This document shows, piece after piece, positions 22,700-34,799 of a stretch of 64,000 nt of DNA (position 1 is the first letter of the stretch; every line of letters starts with the position of its first letter). A program made the translations under genes and the position numbers. Where the stretch lies: assembly GCA_019614645.1 (NCBI GenBank), contig JABWDB010000013.1:434001-498000 (forward strand), given 5' to 3'. The notes under the pieces are model-generated. The model did no database searches and was not told where the DNA came from. It saw nothing but the letters and a program-made list of their open reading frames with translations. The DNA comes from Stratiolaelaps scimitus (taxonomy: Eukaryota > Arthropoda > Arachnida > Mesostigmata > Laelapidae).

Positions 22700-25600
22700 A
22701 GATCGTGCATCCTGACCAGTCGAACGGCTCTCATCAATTAGTACGACAACGGGGGAACGATTAGAAAAGACCAGAGTTATCTAGGCACCACCCGTCACAA
22801 GTGAAATTTTATCACCGTTCGTTATGGCAATGTAGTCTACACAAGTGTGACACGGGTGGGTAATCTTGTCGATTACGTGAGCGTAGCCTCTGGAATTGAA
22901 AAATGCAGAACAGTCCTGACAGGCAGGGCTACCCAGAAGAGTTATATTTGAGTCACCGGAAGACGGAAATAGCGGAAACCATTTCAACCCAGGACATCTA
23001 GCAGGGTACGTCTGTAGGCAAACGAAAAACATACATTCATTGTAGAATTAAGGCAAACTTTGTGTAATAAATTGAATTGGTTATGTGGTAGCAAATATGC
23101 TGACACTCGATTCTGTGTAGTACAGTTAGCCTTTCGAGTAGCCAGAAACTGTTGGAGGATCTTTGAAATGATGGTTTCTTCGCGAACGCGTCCCCATTTC
23201 CTCTTTAAGAAATTGAGGTCAAAACAAACACATTAAATGGACGTATGGGGTACTCGGGACTACTGGAGTATAGGCTGTTTTTACGAAGCAATGCATTTCC
23301 GTGGAGGTTACATGTTGGCTCGCGGTCAGCCCGGAAACATTTAATTTTTAAGGCTGTAAACTCTTTTGAATCTATGGATATTTCTGTAGAGCTGTGTTTT
23401 TGTTGAGGGCGTCCATAACTGATTATAAATTAGCTGCAAGGTGGTCCGACTCTATTGACGGTAAAGTAAGAGCGATGCGCAGAGGCGGATCCAAATCTAG
23501 TTATTTATTTAATTTCATTGAGTAGGGGATCAATCTGCGTACCGTCCTCAGTAAATGGAACATCTTCCGGCCTGGACCAGAATCGGCTTATCATCCAATT
23601 AGCTTGGATTGAGTTGCATATTACTCGTTTGCCTCGGCATAGCACGTACTTTAACTCAATCTTGTGGGAACTGACACCCACAGCTGTCAGATCTAGCAAA
23701 ATAATCGCTTGTCAAGCTGCCAGGTCCCGCGTACATATTATAAGCAAGTACCACTGTTGAAGTGTACCCTCACTTTGGGAGTATGTATCAAGACCTAGGG
23801 AGGATTCGTCGATGATAGAACACAGAAATGTTTGTTTAGCTTTGCAAGTAAACGTATGCAGACGGCCTTTTTGGTCATGCATTATTTTCACTATAGCCAA
23901 GGACATTTTTGTCAGTATCTGCTGTCCCGTCTCTTGGTGGTCAGATTATTGAATTGCTGACGACCCATCCCCAAAGACTCCTTTAGCTACTTGTGGGTTA
24001 GAACTTGGTCTGCCAGCCCAACAAGCGGTGACGTTCGTCTAGCATCGTCACCGAGTATCCACGGTATTTTGCTCCTCTGAGTAGGTTACCGATCCTATGT
24101 TTATAATGTAGGAAAAATTACCACGGTTTTTGGAGGCGAAAGTGTTTATCTCTAGTTTTCTGCAATCTATGCTTCAACTTTTACCAAGACCCAATCAAGA
24201 CGATCCAACTCTGAATATTTCTCAGGTCACATTTTTGGTGACAGCTCCCTTTGGCAATGCAAAATGTATACAAAGGACATCTGCAGCTGGATGGATGCCT
24301 AGTTTAGCTGCCGCATATTCCTCAGAAGCCTGTGAACCGGAATACTGGTGGCCTTTTTCTCGTCTCCTAAGTCGTTCGTTTCCGATGACAAATCCTACTG
24401 CTTTTTGCCGAGGTGCTCAAACCTCTGCTCGTTGCCAAAAGACAAAGCGACTTTGCGATACGAGGGAAATTTCGATTCCTAAGCTCTCAATGCTCCCAAC
24501 GACATCAATAAGCAGATTTCTGTTCACCAAATATAGGTAGACACATATGTGAATACCTTTTCCTCTATTTGCCTCATCTGAGAGCTTGGTCAAAACAGTG
24601 GGCTTGTATTTATGTTAACTTTCGGTGGTGTTCTCCAGTATAAATGTAAGAGTCGCCAAGAACGCCTCTGGCAATATTCGAATGTCACGAGGCACCTAGC
24701 TCGTTAGTTGGTTCGTCTCACAAAATATTATATATCCAGATATGAAAAAAGTGGTACGATCATGTTTTTGTTATACAAGTTTAGGTATGTGCAGGTGTGC
24801 AATGCGAGTGCTTCTAGCGTTGTGACGTAACCTTGTGATGCAGATTGATAAATTAGTTTCCAACAATATTAGACAGCGGTTAAACACAGACCGATAGAGG
24901 CGCTCCTCACATCCATAGGGTTCTCTAAAAGTACAGAGAGTAGACAAACGAACTAATTTTGTCGCGCAGTAATTCCCTTATCCTTAAAACTATAGAAGGA
25001 GGATAGTTGACATGATTAAGGCTGCATTTAAATACTTCACCCTAATGATCCACTAAAAAGGCATGAAGGCCCCGTTGGATCATCACCTGTTCCGTCCTCT
25101 CACTAGTTTTTTTGGCTGGAAACAAGTCTGAAAATTTTGACGATGTGGAAATGCACCTCGACCGGTTTTTCGACAAAATATCTTAGGTGCTCTGGAAGGT
25201 AGGAATCCTCGATCTGTAAACCCATTAAGCCGCTTGTACAAAATTGTGCATACATACTTTAATAGAAAACAAATCGGAGTTGCAATTTTTTGTTGTTCGT
25301 GTTTGAGTCTAAAAGAAGCGAACGAACTTACTTGTCAAAGGAATATTTGGAAATTGGAACACGAGTCCCACACTGCACGATGCTGCTGTTTGCACAGGTA
25401 AAAGTTTGCTGAGGGAACTCCCCAGGTAGACCGAATGGTGTTATAATGTACAGTGGAAGAGAAAGAGAGATTGGAGTTGAGTGGGTGGATGCTAGTCCGA
25501 ATCGGACGATTGTTCTCTGGCCGAACAACGAACCACCCTCGTTAGAAGTTTTCCCCGAGGGCTAAGGCACTAAACTCAGTGAACAGTGTAAACTTCCACC

Positions 25601-26350
25601 TATCGTCTGCAGTGCTTTTCCGCTTTCGGCGTTATGCGGTATTTGTCGTCAAATATTGAATCGCATTAAATACGCTGTTTATGGTACAGTTTCGTTTTAG
25701 CAGGGCGAGACGCATATTTGGAAGTCACTACATGTGCACATGCATAATGTACACACACATACGCACACAGACGCAAACATACACATAGCCATCTGTCAGT
25801 CTATATGTGTAAGATATGCATGCATACGAGCTTTAGCTATTCTAAACACTATGGGTGAGGTTGCATGAGGCAGAACGGGAGGCTCTTTCAGCGCACTGTT
25901 TACTCTTCGCACATTCTAAAATGGCTATTTATTATTCATCGTCAGTGAGCAGATTTTGAACAAAGGCGACAAAGGATTCACATATCAATTTGAGCTTCAT
26001 GTAGACCAGGAACGAACGACGTAAACAACTAGTATTCGTGGGGGCACCAGAGATCGATTCACTCACGATGGGGGTGGGGTGTGAACGTCAAACATCTCAC
26101 CAGTATTTGGTAACAAAGGTTGTACTGTATACTTCAAGAGAAGGTGAGTGTCACCTGAAGAATGGTAGGTCAATTGAGAAATTTGGCAATGTGGCTTGGA
26201 TCGGTGCACCACGGTGCGCGCTTGTCTCTACCGCCGTACGTAAGCAAATAAGCATGCGTTGTTGAGAGTTTCCAGGAAAACAAACTGCATACTGGAACAA
26301 GCATAGATAACTCGTCGGATCAGTCTGGATTATATTGACATGTGGCGGAA
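22700..26350. other. Unassigned sequence with coding-like minus-strand pieces
   Basis: No family is recognised. Minus-strand frames at 23505-23699, 23712-23906 and around 24240-24420 have protein-like composition but no motif I can name. Since they continue the strand of the degenerate CR1-like ORF2, they may be decayed parts of mobile elements. The remainder (24.6-26.3 kb) shows nothing. Confidence 0.3.
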
Positions 26351-26358
26351 CGCCTAAA

Positions 26359-26392
26359 TGCAATACAATACAAAGTTTTGCTTTATTGACGA
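26359..26392 (-). repeat. Retroposon 3' end: AATAAAG plus TTGTATTG units
   Basis: On the minus strand AATAAAGCAAAACTTTG is followed by TATTGTATTGC. It has the same design as the tails at 16.4 and 40.4 kb. No attached coding sequence is recognised. Confidence 0.4.
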
Positions 26393-26804
26393 AGTTCCAG
26401 TTTTTTTTACAAGGCTTAAGTTCGATATGTCACGTAGCGGAATTCGCAGTGTCAACCTAACTGGCTTTTAATTTATTTATTGAACTTGCTTGGTCTAGCT
26501 TGTCCACTGAGCATCATCTAGAGAAGGTCCTTTAACACACCCTATATTACGCACATTTGTAACAAAAACGTAAATCTCCGGTGCCCAGGAAACCCGTGTC
26601 TCTTATGGATGTGTCGTCCTAGATCCTGGAAATATTGATCGCGAGAGATATTCTATTAAAAGCTGAAAGACAACAGCTAATCACGGAGAATCGGCTTGTG
26701 TAGAGGAAGGGAACAACTACGAGAGACTGTCTATCCTGTAAAAGCTGCAACTCTCAGCCGACCCCAATGCAAACCTTGGCCCTACGTAATATAGAATAAG
26801 CTTC

Positions 26805-26937
26805 AAGTCAAGGCCCAAGTTAAATTTCCAAGGTTTAGATGAATACGAGGTTTAGGTATCATATTACAGGTAAAATATCATGGTCATGAAGCCCCATGTC
26901 CATGACGGATTTTACCTTGAACCTCCAGAAAAAAGGG
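26805..26937 (+). mobile_element. Diverged R1-like 3' end
   Basis: The blocks GGCCCAAGTTAAATTTCC, TTTAGATGAATACGAG, TTACAGGTAAAATATCATGG and GTCCATGACGGATTTTACC, then TTGAACCTCCAGAAAAAAG, follow the same order as the R1-like 3' terminus at 54.6 kb. Identity is moderate, so this is an old insertion. The upstream border is not sharp. Confidence 0.5.
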
Positions 26938-27019
26938 GGAAGTGGAGAAGTTATTCAATGGATTTTGATTTTTTTAAAATCGCACTTTTAGTGTATAAGT
27001 CTCAAGACAAGAACGAATG

Positions 27020-27250
27020 TCGACAGGCTGCCAACAAGGTACTGTCCTGGGCAGCCGGTCAAAGATGGTGAAACACGTAATTTCCACACTGTGAAACTTG
27101 TTATCTACGCAGACGATCTCAAGCGGTATATACTAATTCAAAACGGGCAAAGTAATTAGGTTCTCCGAGAAACATTGGATACATTTTCTGAATATGCTGT
27201 CGAAATGGGCTTACTTCTCACACCACATGCATGTACCTAAGTACAAATAA
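27020..27250 (+). pseudogene. CR1-like RT core fragment with internal deletion
   Basis: TGCQQGTVLGS corresponds to RT motif B (GVPQGTVLGP). About 60 bases later KLVIYADDLKRYI is a good match to the catalytic YADD motif C, with both aspartates kept. Then LRETLDTFSEYAVEMGLLL matches the following helix and the GL-x-LN turn. Motifs B and C are closer than in a working enzyme, so the intervening YIND segment has been lost. Stops break the frame. Motif A is not readable upstream. Confidence 0.6.
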
Positions 27251-27848
27251 CCCCGGGACGAATTACAGCCTCAACTGGCAGCCCCGAGTCCCCAGGTAAG
27301 TATTACTGTACACTAGTCAAGTGTGGCACTTATCGCGAACAACCGATCTCCATGCCCCTGCAAAAATGCGAAGTAATTTCTCGAGTTCGTAGAGTAAAAT
27401 TCGTCGTGCTGAATAGATGCAGTGTTGCGCGAAGGTTGATTGAAGTGTTATCTGCGAGGACCTGATGCAGGTAGCAGACACAAAGCATCTTAGGATAACA
27501 ATGAAAAATGAAGGTATGTTTGATTAAATAGGGTGCAATATGAGAGGAGGGTTCCGCGGCACACACTCAGCGTGAGATGAACTATTACCAATTGCTCGGA
27601 GCTGGTGTGATGCATAATAATGTGATACATATAATAATGTTCAATGCCCCTATTGTAACAAATAATAAATCAGTTCTCAACAAAAGGAAAACCTAACAAG
27701 TTTCAATTATTTTGAAAAGTTAACGGAGCTCTAGAAGCCTCATAGTGATTTGAGATATCCAATATGGCTAAATGACTTACTGCTTGTGTGAAAAAGCATT
27801 TCCGCTTATTGTGAAGGTAGTGAAGACCTCTGGGATGAAATGACTGAC

Positions 27849-27950
27849 TTTATCCTTTATATACAGCAAAAGCCGTACTTGAAATTTCTGCATAAACTAA
27901 CCTCAAGTCCCACAAACGTGCGAACTGGGCTACTGATTTAACCTTGGAAC
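27849..27950. repeat. Left copy of a ~100-base direct repeat
   Basis: The stretch with GCCGTACTTGAAATTTCTGC, ACTAACCTCAAGTCCC and the following 30 bases is about 75 percent similar by eye to 29213-29315. The two copies lie 1.36 kb apart on the same strand and bracket the minus-strand RT fragment. Confidence 0.5.
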
Positions 27951-28069
27951 AATATATTGCACAATATTTAATGCAACATTTATCGCAGTATTTACAAATG
28001 CAACGAGCGTCTGAGCCATGGTAGTTCTCAATCCTACAAACTTTGTGATGGTAACCATACACCAAATAC

Positions 28070-28840
28070 CTAATAAGTATATGGCAGGTATGTCTTTCGG
28101 TCTCCCTCCAGCATGTGAGCATCATTACCTGCGTTTTGTAGAGCTGCGGGACCATCTCAGCCAGCTTACGTTCCTGTTGCCGAATGTATGCCTTAGGCGC
28201 CTTCGTCTCTTTTAGGTCAACACTTCTTCGCGGGTCTTCGATGAGAAGCGGGTGAGTCGGATTCCGTATGCCACACAGGGAACTACTTTCAAGTCGAACA
28301 GGCGTAAGGCCGTATGGATGGACAGTTTCTAAGACGAGTTGACGCCCACGCCATTAATGCCTTTTGAACCGTCTCTGTCACATGTCAACTAGAGGACCCG
28401 CTGGTTGGCAATATAATGCCGAGATACATGCACAAGTTACGGAATCTAACTGTGTAGCCTTCTAGTCGGATCTCGTCTACGATTGCTAGCAGACCATGTC
28501 TTCTACATCGTCCCCGATTTATTCGTGTTCATCTGCAGACCTATCTCCTTCGTGTGATCAGCCAACGTCGATATCGTATTTTTCAGATGAAACATACATC
28601 TGCTGTACAACATGAGATTCACAGCAAACAGTTTGTGCCTCCTGTAAAGAAAGCATTCGTGTGTTCAATCCCCTGTTTCTACTCTGTCGTCTACTGAGAC
28701 TTAGTTATTTTGCAGTATTGCTTTCAGCAGACCGAGAATCTAGTTAGGAACGCCTGCCCTGGCATATATTTTCTGCAACCAGCTTCCTCGATACTGAGTC
28801 GACTGCAGTCTTGAAATTTACGAACAGAGCACACTGAGGT
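28070..28840 (-). pseudogene. Non-LTR RT fragment, second lineage, degenerate
   Basis: Read leftwards, CALFVNFKTAVDSVSRKL matches RT motif A in the style FVDFKAAFDSV, with Asp changed to Asn at the first catalytic position and Phe changed to Val. About 190 bases on, NLMLYSRCMFHLKNTIS occupies the place of the YADDM motif, with the catalytic aspartates destroyed. TKEIGLQMNTNKSGTM matches the following GL-x-x-N-x-x-K block. Near 28.2-28.28 kb, LKVVPCVAYGIRL resembles the distal LYG block. Many stops and frame changes occur. The style of motif A differs from the R1-like and CR1-like fragments in this window. Confidence 0.55.
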
Positions 28841-29212
28841 TTCCCAGATCTGCTAAGTATCCGAGATCTCACCCATCAGAAACTCGAAAGATTTTTTTGG
28901 AGATTTGGGCAGATGCATTTACGCACTATGTGGGTCACCCCAAGGCCACAGTGATGGGGCCGAAGCGTTGAGCTCACTCTCAATCTCCCCCAGTTGTTGA
29001 TCGGGGAGTTCCAGTTGGACTGGAGAAAATACCCACTAAACCAAGGTCCTCCGTTATGGCTATAGACAGGGCTCTTTTTATTAATCTCCCTCCACGACGC
29101 CGACTCCACGGGGCTTCGCTTTCCCTTAGGCATGACGATCATGATGCTGTCGGTCCAAGATGCTGCGGTCCTTACTTGTCATGACCATTCTGGGTTTTAT
29201 CCCAAGGCTAAT

Positions 29213-29315
29213 TTTATCCTGGATGCACAAAGGTCCCTTGCAAAAACCGTACTTGACATTTCTACACACACCAACCTCTAGTCCCCAAGGCGAGAAACTC
29301 GGAGAGATTTAATTG
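29213..29315. repeat. Right copy of the ~100-base direct repeat
   Basis: AACCGTACTTGACATTTCTA and ACCAACCTCTAGTCCCC align with the left copy at 27.85 kb. Sequence outside the repeat differs. Confidence 0.5.
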
Positions 29316-29329
29316 ACGATTACATTGAT

Positions 29330-32300
29330 GTAAATCCATCGTCACTTAGTTGTCGCTCCACGTTGTCTCCTTGTTTTCTTGGTAAGCATTTAACCATCTC
29401 AATGCACTCATTGAGTAGCTAAAACTGTAGCCCTGAACACCCCTCTGGATTTCGCCCAATAGTGCTGTACGTGATACTATCAGCTGATTTTTACTTTCCT
29501 TTACTATCTATATATTTAAGGTGGTACACTAGTCGCTCTCTTAAAATGCGCGGAAACGACAAACATTCGTCAGGTGTACCGGTACACTTAGACTCTCAAC
29601 GGCCAGATAGTTAAGAAACAGATATCTTGCCGAGGCAACCCTGATGCCTCTGAATCCTTTGCTACTTCAACTTTGAGTCTTTTACTGGTATGGAGGAATT
29701 TTAGCCACTCTTAAATCTGGTAAATAATGGACTAATTCTCCTACCTCTTTGGAGCTGCACTTCCAGTGGCCAGCGAGAGCCAAAGGTACACTTCTTAGTG
29801 TATCACTGCTACTGGGCTCTTAGCCTACTAGTAGGCGACATGACTTGGTTTAAGCAGGCTCCCTTAATACATCCGTTAAAGTCTCGTATATATTCAGAGA
29901 TGTTCATTTAGCCAAACTTCATAACGGAGAAAAAACTATAAAATTGGCGTAGCTGTGTCCGTGAGGGGAAGTTGTTAATTGCTCTGTTCTAGGGCTTTCG
30001 AATGAGCCTACACTAGACAACTTGGCAGATTCCTTTTCCAAATGGCGAAATGTTCGATTCTATGCCCAGACAACACAAGTTTCTACACCAATCGCAGCCA
30101 CCAAAGTACGACAAGTCGTTAGTATACAGGAGAGAAATGCTCTCATGAGGAAAATTGCACCTCCGTCCAATGCCACAAGCAGCATCTACCGGGGACGTTA
30201 GATGTTCGCTGTGAATCAGCTACCGCTATATCAACTAGCTATATCAACCGCTACTAATGCCATTGGAGAAGCAACACTTTATTTTTATCGCTGTAATGAA
30301 AACCGTAACGAGCGGACGACTGGTTATTTATCGTATGAATAGTTGTATCGCCTATCCAGCTTACATTCAAATAGCCAAATGCAAAATTCAAACAGGTAGC
30401 TACCTTCTACCGGTCTGTATTTGCTAGAGGTCTGCCGATGTCGCGCGGCCCTCTCGCGACATTCGTGTGTCGTGTGATACGATTGGCCCGTGTAGTGCGA
30501 TCTCATTTTGCTCAGCCGCCTTGTTGTAACAACCAGATGTGTCCCTAGAGGGCAACAAGCGTAAACCGCTTGGCGCCCGATCAGCAGACTGTGGGGGTAA
30601 GATTTCGTATTACAAACATTCTTACTCTGTCTGGCAGATATCTATATACGACATTGAGAAGATTAACTATCTTGCCCGAAACAGATAGCCAGCGACCTAT
30701 TTGCCCTTCGGTAATCTTTGGTTGTGTCCCCTGTTTTGTGCATACACCTACACTTCGTGAATTCTTACAACGATTTAGCCCACAGGCATTGGATGCACCT
30801 GAGGGACAGACATCTGCCTCTGGATTAACCACGAACAAGCGGTCAATGACCAATTTGATGATGAGTTCACATGGACAAAGAACGTGTGACATGTGCAGTA
30901 TGCGATGGTGTTATAGCTTTATATAAATACAGGGTATTAGGTAGCTTCAGCGTGTAAGCTGGGCTTTCATCGCACATTGGCATAGTCCGATATTGTTTCA
31001 AGCAGTGCAGAAAAATGTTTAGGTCACTCTGGATACTGGTGGTTTGCTGGGCGTCTTCCTTTTGCGAAGTGAGGTCCAAGTTGGAACGATGCGACATATG
31101 CAATTGGAAAGTGAATGTGTTTCGGAAGTGAACGCAGTTAGAATGAAAACTGCACCCGAACAGCGGAAGTTCAAAGGGCCACGGTGGGCCATTCGTACAC
31201 TACAGTTGGGTATTTGTTACCAATGGTGGAATCTATATGGTTCTTGAAGGAGAAAAACGGCCGAATTTTTTGATAGGCCCCTCCAGAAAAAACCCCATTG
31301 ATGTGAGACTGGTATTAAAACAAGCTGGTGCAATAGTGGATGCAATCCTCATAGCTAGAGCGGATCTGCCGGTACCGGTACACGACTGGTTGAGTGTACT
31401 TCGAATGATGAATTAAGTCATATTACGACCGGCAAATATTACATGCAGATTGGTGGTATAAAAAGCATATAATGATGAATTAATATTTGATATGCTTGTA
31501 TCAACGGTGAGCCTTATTCGCATATGATGCAAGTTTGGTATCAAAACGGCGGTCTTGGAGGATTGACTAGAGAAGATTACCGTGGACTTCCACTCAAAAC
31601 GGATTGAGATGTTTTTAGCTAAGCCAAATTCCCCTAACTAATCAAGATGAATCGTTTCATAGAAGCTGTAAATTGCTTACACTGTTAGGTAAAACATGGC
31701 CGTAGCTCAGGACTAATGTCGGCGGTAATCGAAAGGGGCCTTTTCCTTAAGTTTCTCGGGTACTGTTTTTTGGCAAATGATACGAAAATCGCAACTATAT
31801 CTTGATATATTTTTTTGACAATCACTCCACGAAGCAGTGTGGATCTTTCTCATAGTTTAGCTGTGTACCTGATGTATTCTCTACTCAATTATTTAGTAAC
31901 ATGATTAGTGCGTTCGAAGCCACAACTAACAGCTGAACGGTTTCTTCTTAGTTGATAGACTAGCATTACCAGTCATATTAGTCGAACACTTTTGTGGGCG
32001 CTGATGAAAGACACATTATTGTCTTAGACGGAGCCGTGCAGTTCAGCCTGGATTGGATAGTGCTTTACAGCAGCTCTTTTGCTCTAGCAGTTCCCAGGGT
32101 GGTTCGGTGCTGCCTCTGTTTCGGTTATTTCGTCAGCTGTTTCGTGTGGATCCCACCAGCTGGATTGTCAGCGAAGCTCCCCAATTTCGATGCCGGATAA
32201 GACCAGCTGTCGCTCTTGAAGGGTAACTTGGTTCAGTGTGCAGGACGACCCTCTACAGACATCGGCGAGTTCTTTCTAGGAGTCAACAAATCAAGCGTAG

Positions 32301-32800
32301 AAATTGTCTAGTAAAGGCTACACCGCAGGCGTAAACTGTATCGTTGACTTCTCTAAGTATGCCTCAATTAAATTGATGTATATATATATCTATATATATT
32401 TCACTGGGAACAACTGTCACCCACTTGTATTATGGAGTAAATTCGTTAACATGCTTTAGCACATATTTGTGTGTAGCACGAAGATTGGTGATCAGTTTTT
32501 AAATTTTATAGATATGTTTATTACATTACTTTTATTACATTCAGCATCCGACTTTCGTCCACACTATGTAATAGATTTGTCGTATGGAGCAACCTATAGC
32601 TGAGATAAGTCAATATATATATATATATATAGACTTACACTTACTTGTTATTAATTATAAGGCAATGTACACATATGTAAAGTATTATATATGCATGCAG
32701 TGGTTATGCCAAGAAGTACAACCGTCTTCTTCTTAGTCAATGAATGGATGGGAAAGTCTGTGCCAGAGTAAATCCTCCCTCAAGATGACGGCTTTGCTTC
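29330..32800. other. Unassigned sequence with one SINE-B copy
   Basis: Apart from the SINE-B-like copy at 30.17 kb and AT runs at about 32382-32400 and 32612-32632, nothing is recognised. Overlapping open frames on both strands at 30570-30926 have no recognisable motif. Confidence 0.4.
30168..30225 (+). repeat. SINE-B-like repeat, 3' body
   Basis: AATGCCACAAGCAGCATC, ACCGGGGACGTTAGATGTT and GCTGTGAATCAGC match the SINE-B body with several substitutions. Confidence 0.5.
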
Positions 32801-32805
32801 TCTAA

Positions 32806-33039
32806 TCACGCTGACCCATCCGTGGGCGCGAGTGTTGCGCCGCAGCGGGAGCGATCTTCTCGACGCTGGAGTTCTTCCGCTTCCTCGCTATTTGCTCCTA
32901 CTAACTCGTATCTGGATGCCTGCCCACAGAACTTCTTGTAAACACAGCAAAAAGGGGTACATACGTTGCAGGCCGTACATGCTGGCTCAGTGGCTGATGT
33001 GACAGTGGATTCAGGACGCCGATGTAGTACGCCGAAAGC
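32806..33039 (-). CDS. Cysteine-rich open frame, unidentified
   Basis: An uninterrupted 77-codon frame lies between two stops and has no ATG. Its middle contains CTACNVCTPFCCVYKKFC, seven cysteines in 18 residues, followed by a Glu/Arg-rich stretch ANSEEAEELQRREDRSRC. Such spacing could belong to a small disulfide-rich domain or a zinc-binding element within a larger protein, but I cannot name it. It may be an exon, or chance in a GC-richer block. Splice sites were not convincingly identified. Confidence 0.18.
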   Translation of the reverse strand, partial: AFGVLHRRPESTVTSATEPACTACNVCTPFCCVYKKFCGQASRYELVGANSEEAEELQRREDRSRCGATLAPTDGSA

Positions 33040-33331
33040 TCAAGGGCCTTATTATACAAAGCCCTGGTTGAGAGCCTAGCAGTAGTAGTTGTCGCTGTAG
33101 AGAATGAGGGCCTATGTCTGCCTTGCCAGAAAGGCAAACCTATGCGGTGCTCTGTGTAAACGACTGAAAAGAAGGGAGACGACTCCCGAATTGGTAATTC
33201 CTATTGTATTATATTATTCCAATTGGTAATTCCTATCTAGCTTCGTGAAAACCAATTTTTTGTTTTTTGATTCTAATAAAAGGGATAGTCCATTGCATTT
33301 TCCGTATTAGCTGTTGCGGAGAAAAAAGACT

Positions 33332-34790
33332 CTAACGCTTTTTTTTAGAGGTTAAGGGTCAATCCTGCATGGAAACCAGGCTTCACACTAAAGTATTGGC
33401 CTGATAGTGTCAGACTCTTGCAGAACCGATTTTGACTTGGGGCACTGACCGGGACTGCCAAAAGTATTACTTCAGTCAGTGCCTTGCAGGGACCGGCAGT
33501 TGATTCCAACCATGTCCTATCCCTCAGTTCCTCCTCTGAGGTGAACCCTCCCGCCCAGCCGCAGCGGGTGGGTTCCGGGCATTTTCCTTTCGGACCAGCT
33601 CTGCTATCTCCGCCAGTTCTAGCCTATCCTTCTCCAGAAGGATCCTTTAGTATGCTCCCTCTGTCCCACTTGTCTCTGGCCAAGCACATGTAGGAAATGA
33701 ATGACCAATCCTGTGGAGGTTGGCTTTGAAGTCCCCACGCCCTGTGATGGCCTGGGTGAGGAAGTAAGTTATTTCCACACCTGGTCTTTCTAGCCACGCC
33801 TTGATGTCAGGTATGACATTCCTCATGGCCGCCCCGGGAGCGAACCTAGGGATGCTATCCCATTATGCTTGCCAGGCAGTTAGGGTCTGTCCCCAGTCGA
33901 ATCTCCCCTCCATAAATCGCCTCCGCCGCTGATCAGCTTTTAGGTCCCAGGATGCCGTTCCAGCGAGGACCATAGCCGCTTGAGTGCTCACCGTTCTGTA
34001 TGCTTGCGCGACCCGGAGAGCCAGCGTCCTCTGGGTTCTCCTGAGGGTCCTCTTGATGTACGCGCGAGACGTCGGTACAGAGACCCAGACCGGGGCGCCG
34101 AACAGCATGATCGATTCAGCGATCGACTTCTCGCGGGCCATGGATGTTAGGCAGGATCCGGGCAAGCCCGGCGGAAACTTTTGAAGCCTTCGCTGCCGCT
34201 ATCCTGACTTGCGCGGCGCCCCTCATGGCCTTGTTAAGGTACACCCCGAGGTACCTGGCCGAATCTGCAAGCTCGATCTCCTCTCCTGCCAGCACGATCT
34301 TGATGTCCAGACACCGCTTCCTACCGATGAGGAGGCCGGCCTCACTCTTCCATCCAGAACTGAATGTCTTCAAGTGTCTGGTTCGTGTTCCCCTCTAGCT
34401 CTTCGGGAGTCCTTGCTTGCACAGTAACGGCGAGATCGTCCGCGTAGGCGATCAGGTCTACCCGAGGAGAAAGGCACCTGATCCCCAGGACGCCGTCGTA
34501 CCCGATGTTCCAGAGCACGGGACCAAGGATTGAGCCTTGTGGAACCGCAGGTGTCATGCGGGAGTCGAAACCCTCGCAGCTCAGATCCTGTCGCTGAGAT
34601 AACCCGAGATCACCTTGATCAGGTATCGCGGGGCGCGCCTTCTCAGCAGAGTGCTAAGAATGACGGCCCATGGCAGGCTGTTGAATGCGTTCTTCACATC
34701 CAGCAGCACTGTCAAGAAGAGGTCCCTGGTTCGCACAGGGCACTCCCTGATAGTCTCGGCCTTGGACACCCTGTGAAAAACCCTAACGCT
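33332..34790 (-). mobile_element. R1-clade LINE, 5'-truncated copy 2, with target-site duplication
   Basis: The insert runs leftwards from about 34782 to a poly(T) at 33339-33346, which is the complement of its A tail. The flank CTAACGCT appears on both sides, at 33332-33339 and 34783-34790; the last T on the left merges with the T run. This fits a 7-8 base target-site duplication. The element starts abruptly within the RT domain just upstream of motif A, so ORF1, the endonuclease and the RT N-terminus were never copied. Its 3' region matches copy 1 at 21.1-21.48 kb. Confidence 0.75.
33700..34782 (-). pseudogene. R1-like ORF2: RT core and C-terminal region, broken
   Basis: The order on the minus strand begins with LLDVKNAFNSLPW (RT motif A, Asp present) and VISGYLSDR. 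Next come AVPQGSILGPVLWNIGYDG (motif B) and LIAYADDLAVTVQARTPEEL (YADD motif C, both Asp present), followed by RYLGVYLNKAMRG and TLALRVAQAYRTV. The WNIGYDG and FNS signatures and the 3' match to copy 1 place it in the R1 clade. Frame changes occur near 34560 and 34360 and in the distal part. The C-terminal CCHC zinc motif present in copy 1 is deleted here (near 33700). It has no endonuclease. Confidence 0.8.
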
Positions 34791-34799
34791 GATCAATTT

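Noticed and set aside
29570..29590. Regulatory palindrome GTGTACCGGTACAC
   Set aside because: A 14-base palindrome is expected by chance in a window of this size. A similar ACCGGTACAC at 31.37 kb lacks the rest.
33190..33235. Target-site duplication from the repeated AATTGGTAATTCCTAT
   Set aside because: The two copies enclose only about 13 AT-rich bases with no element signature. A local slippage duplication is simpler.
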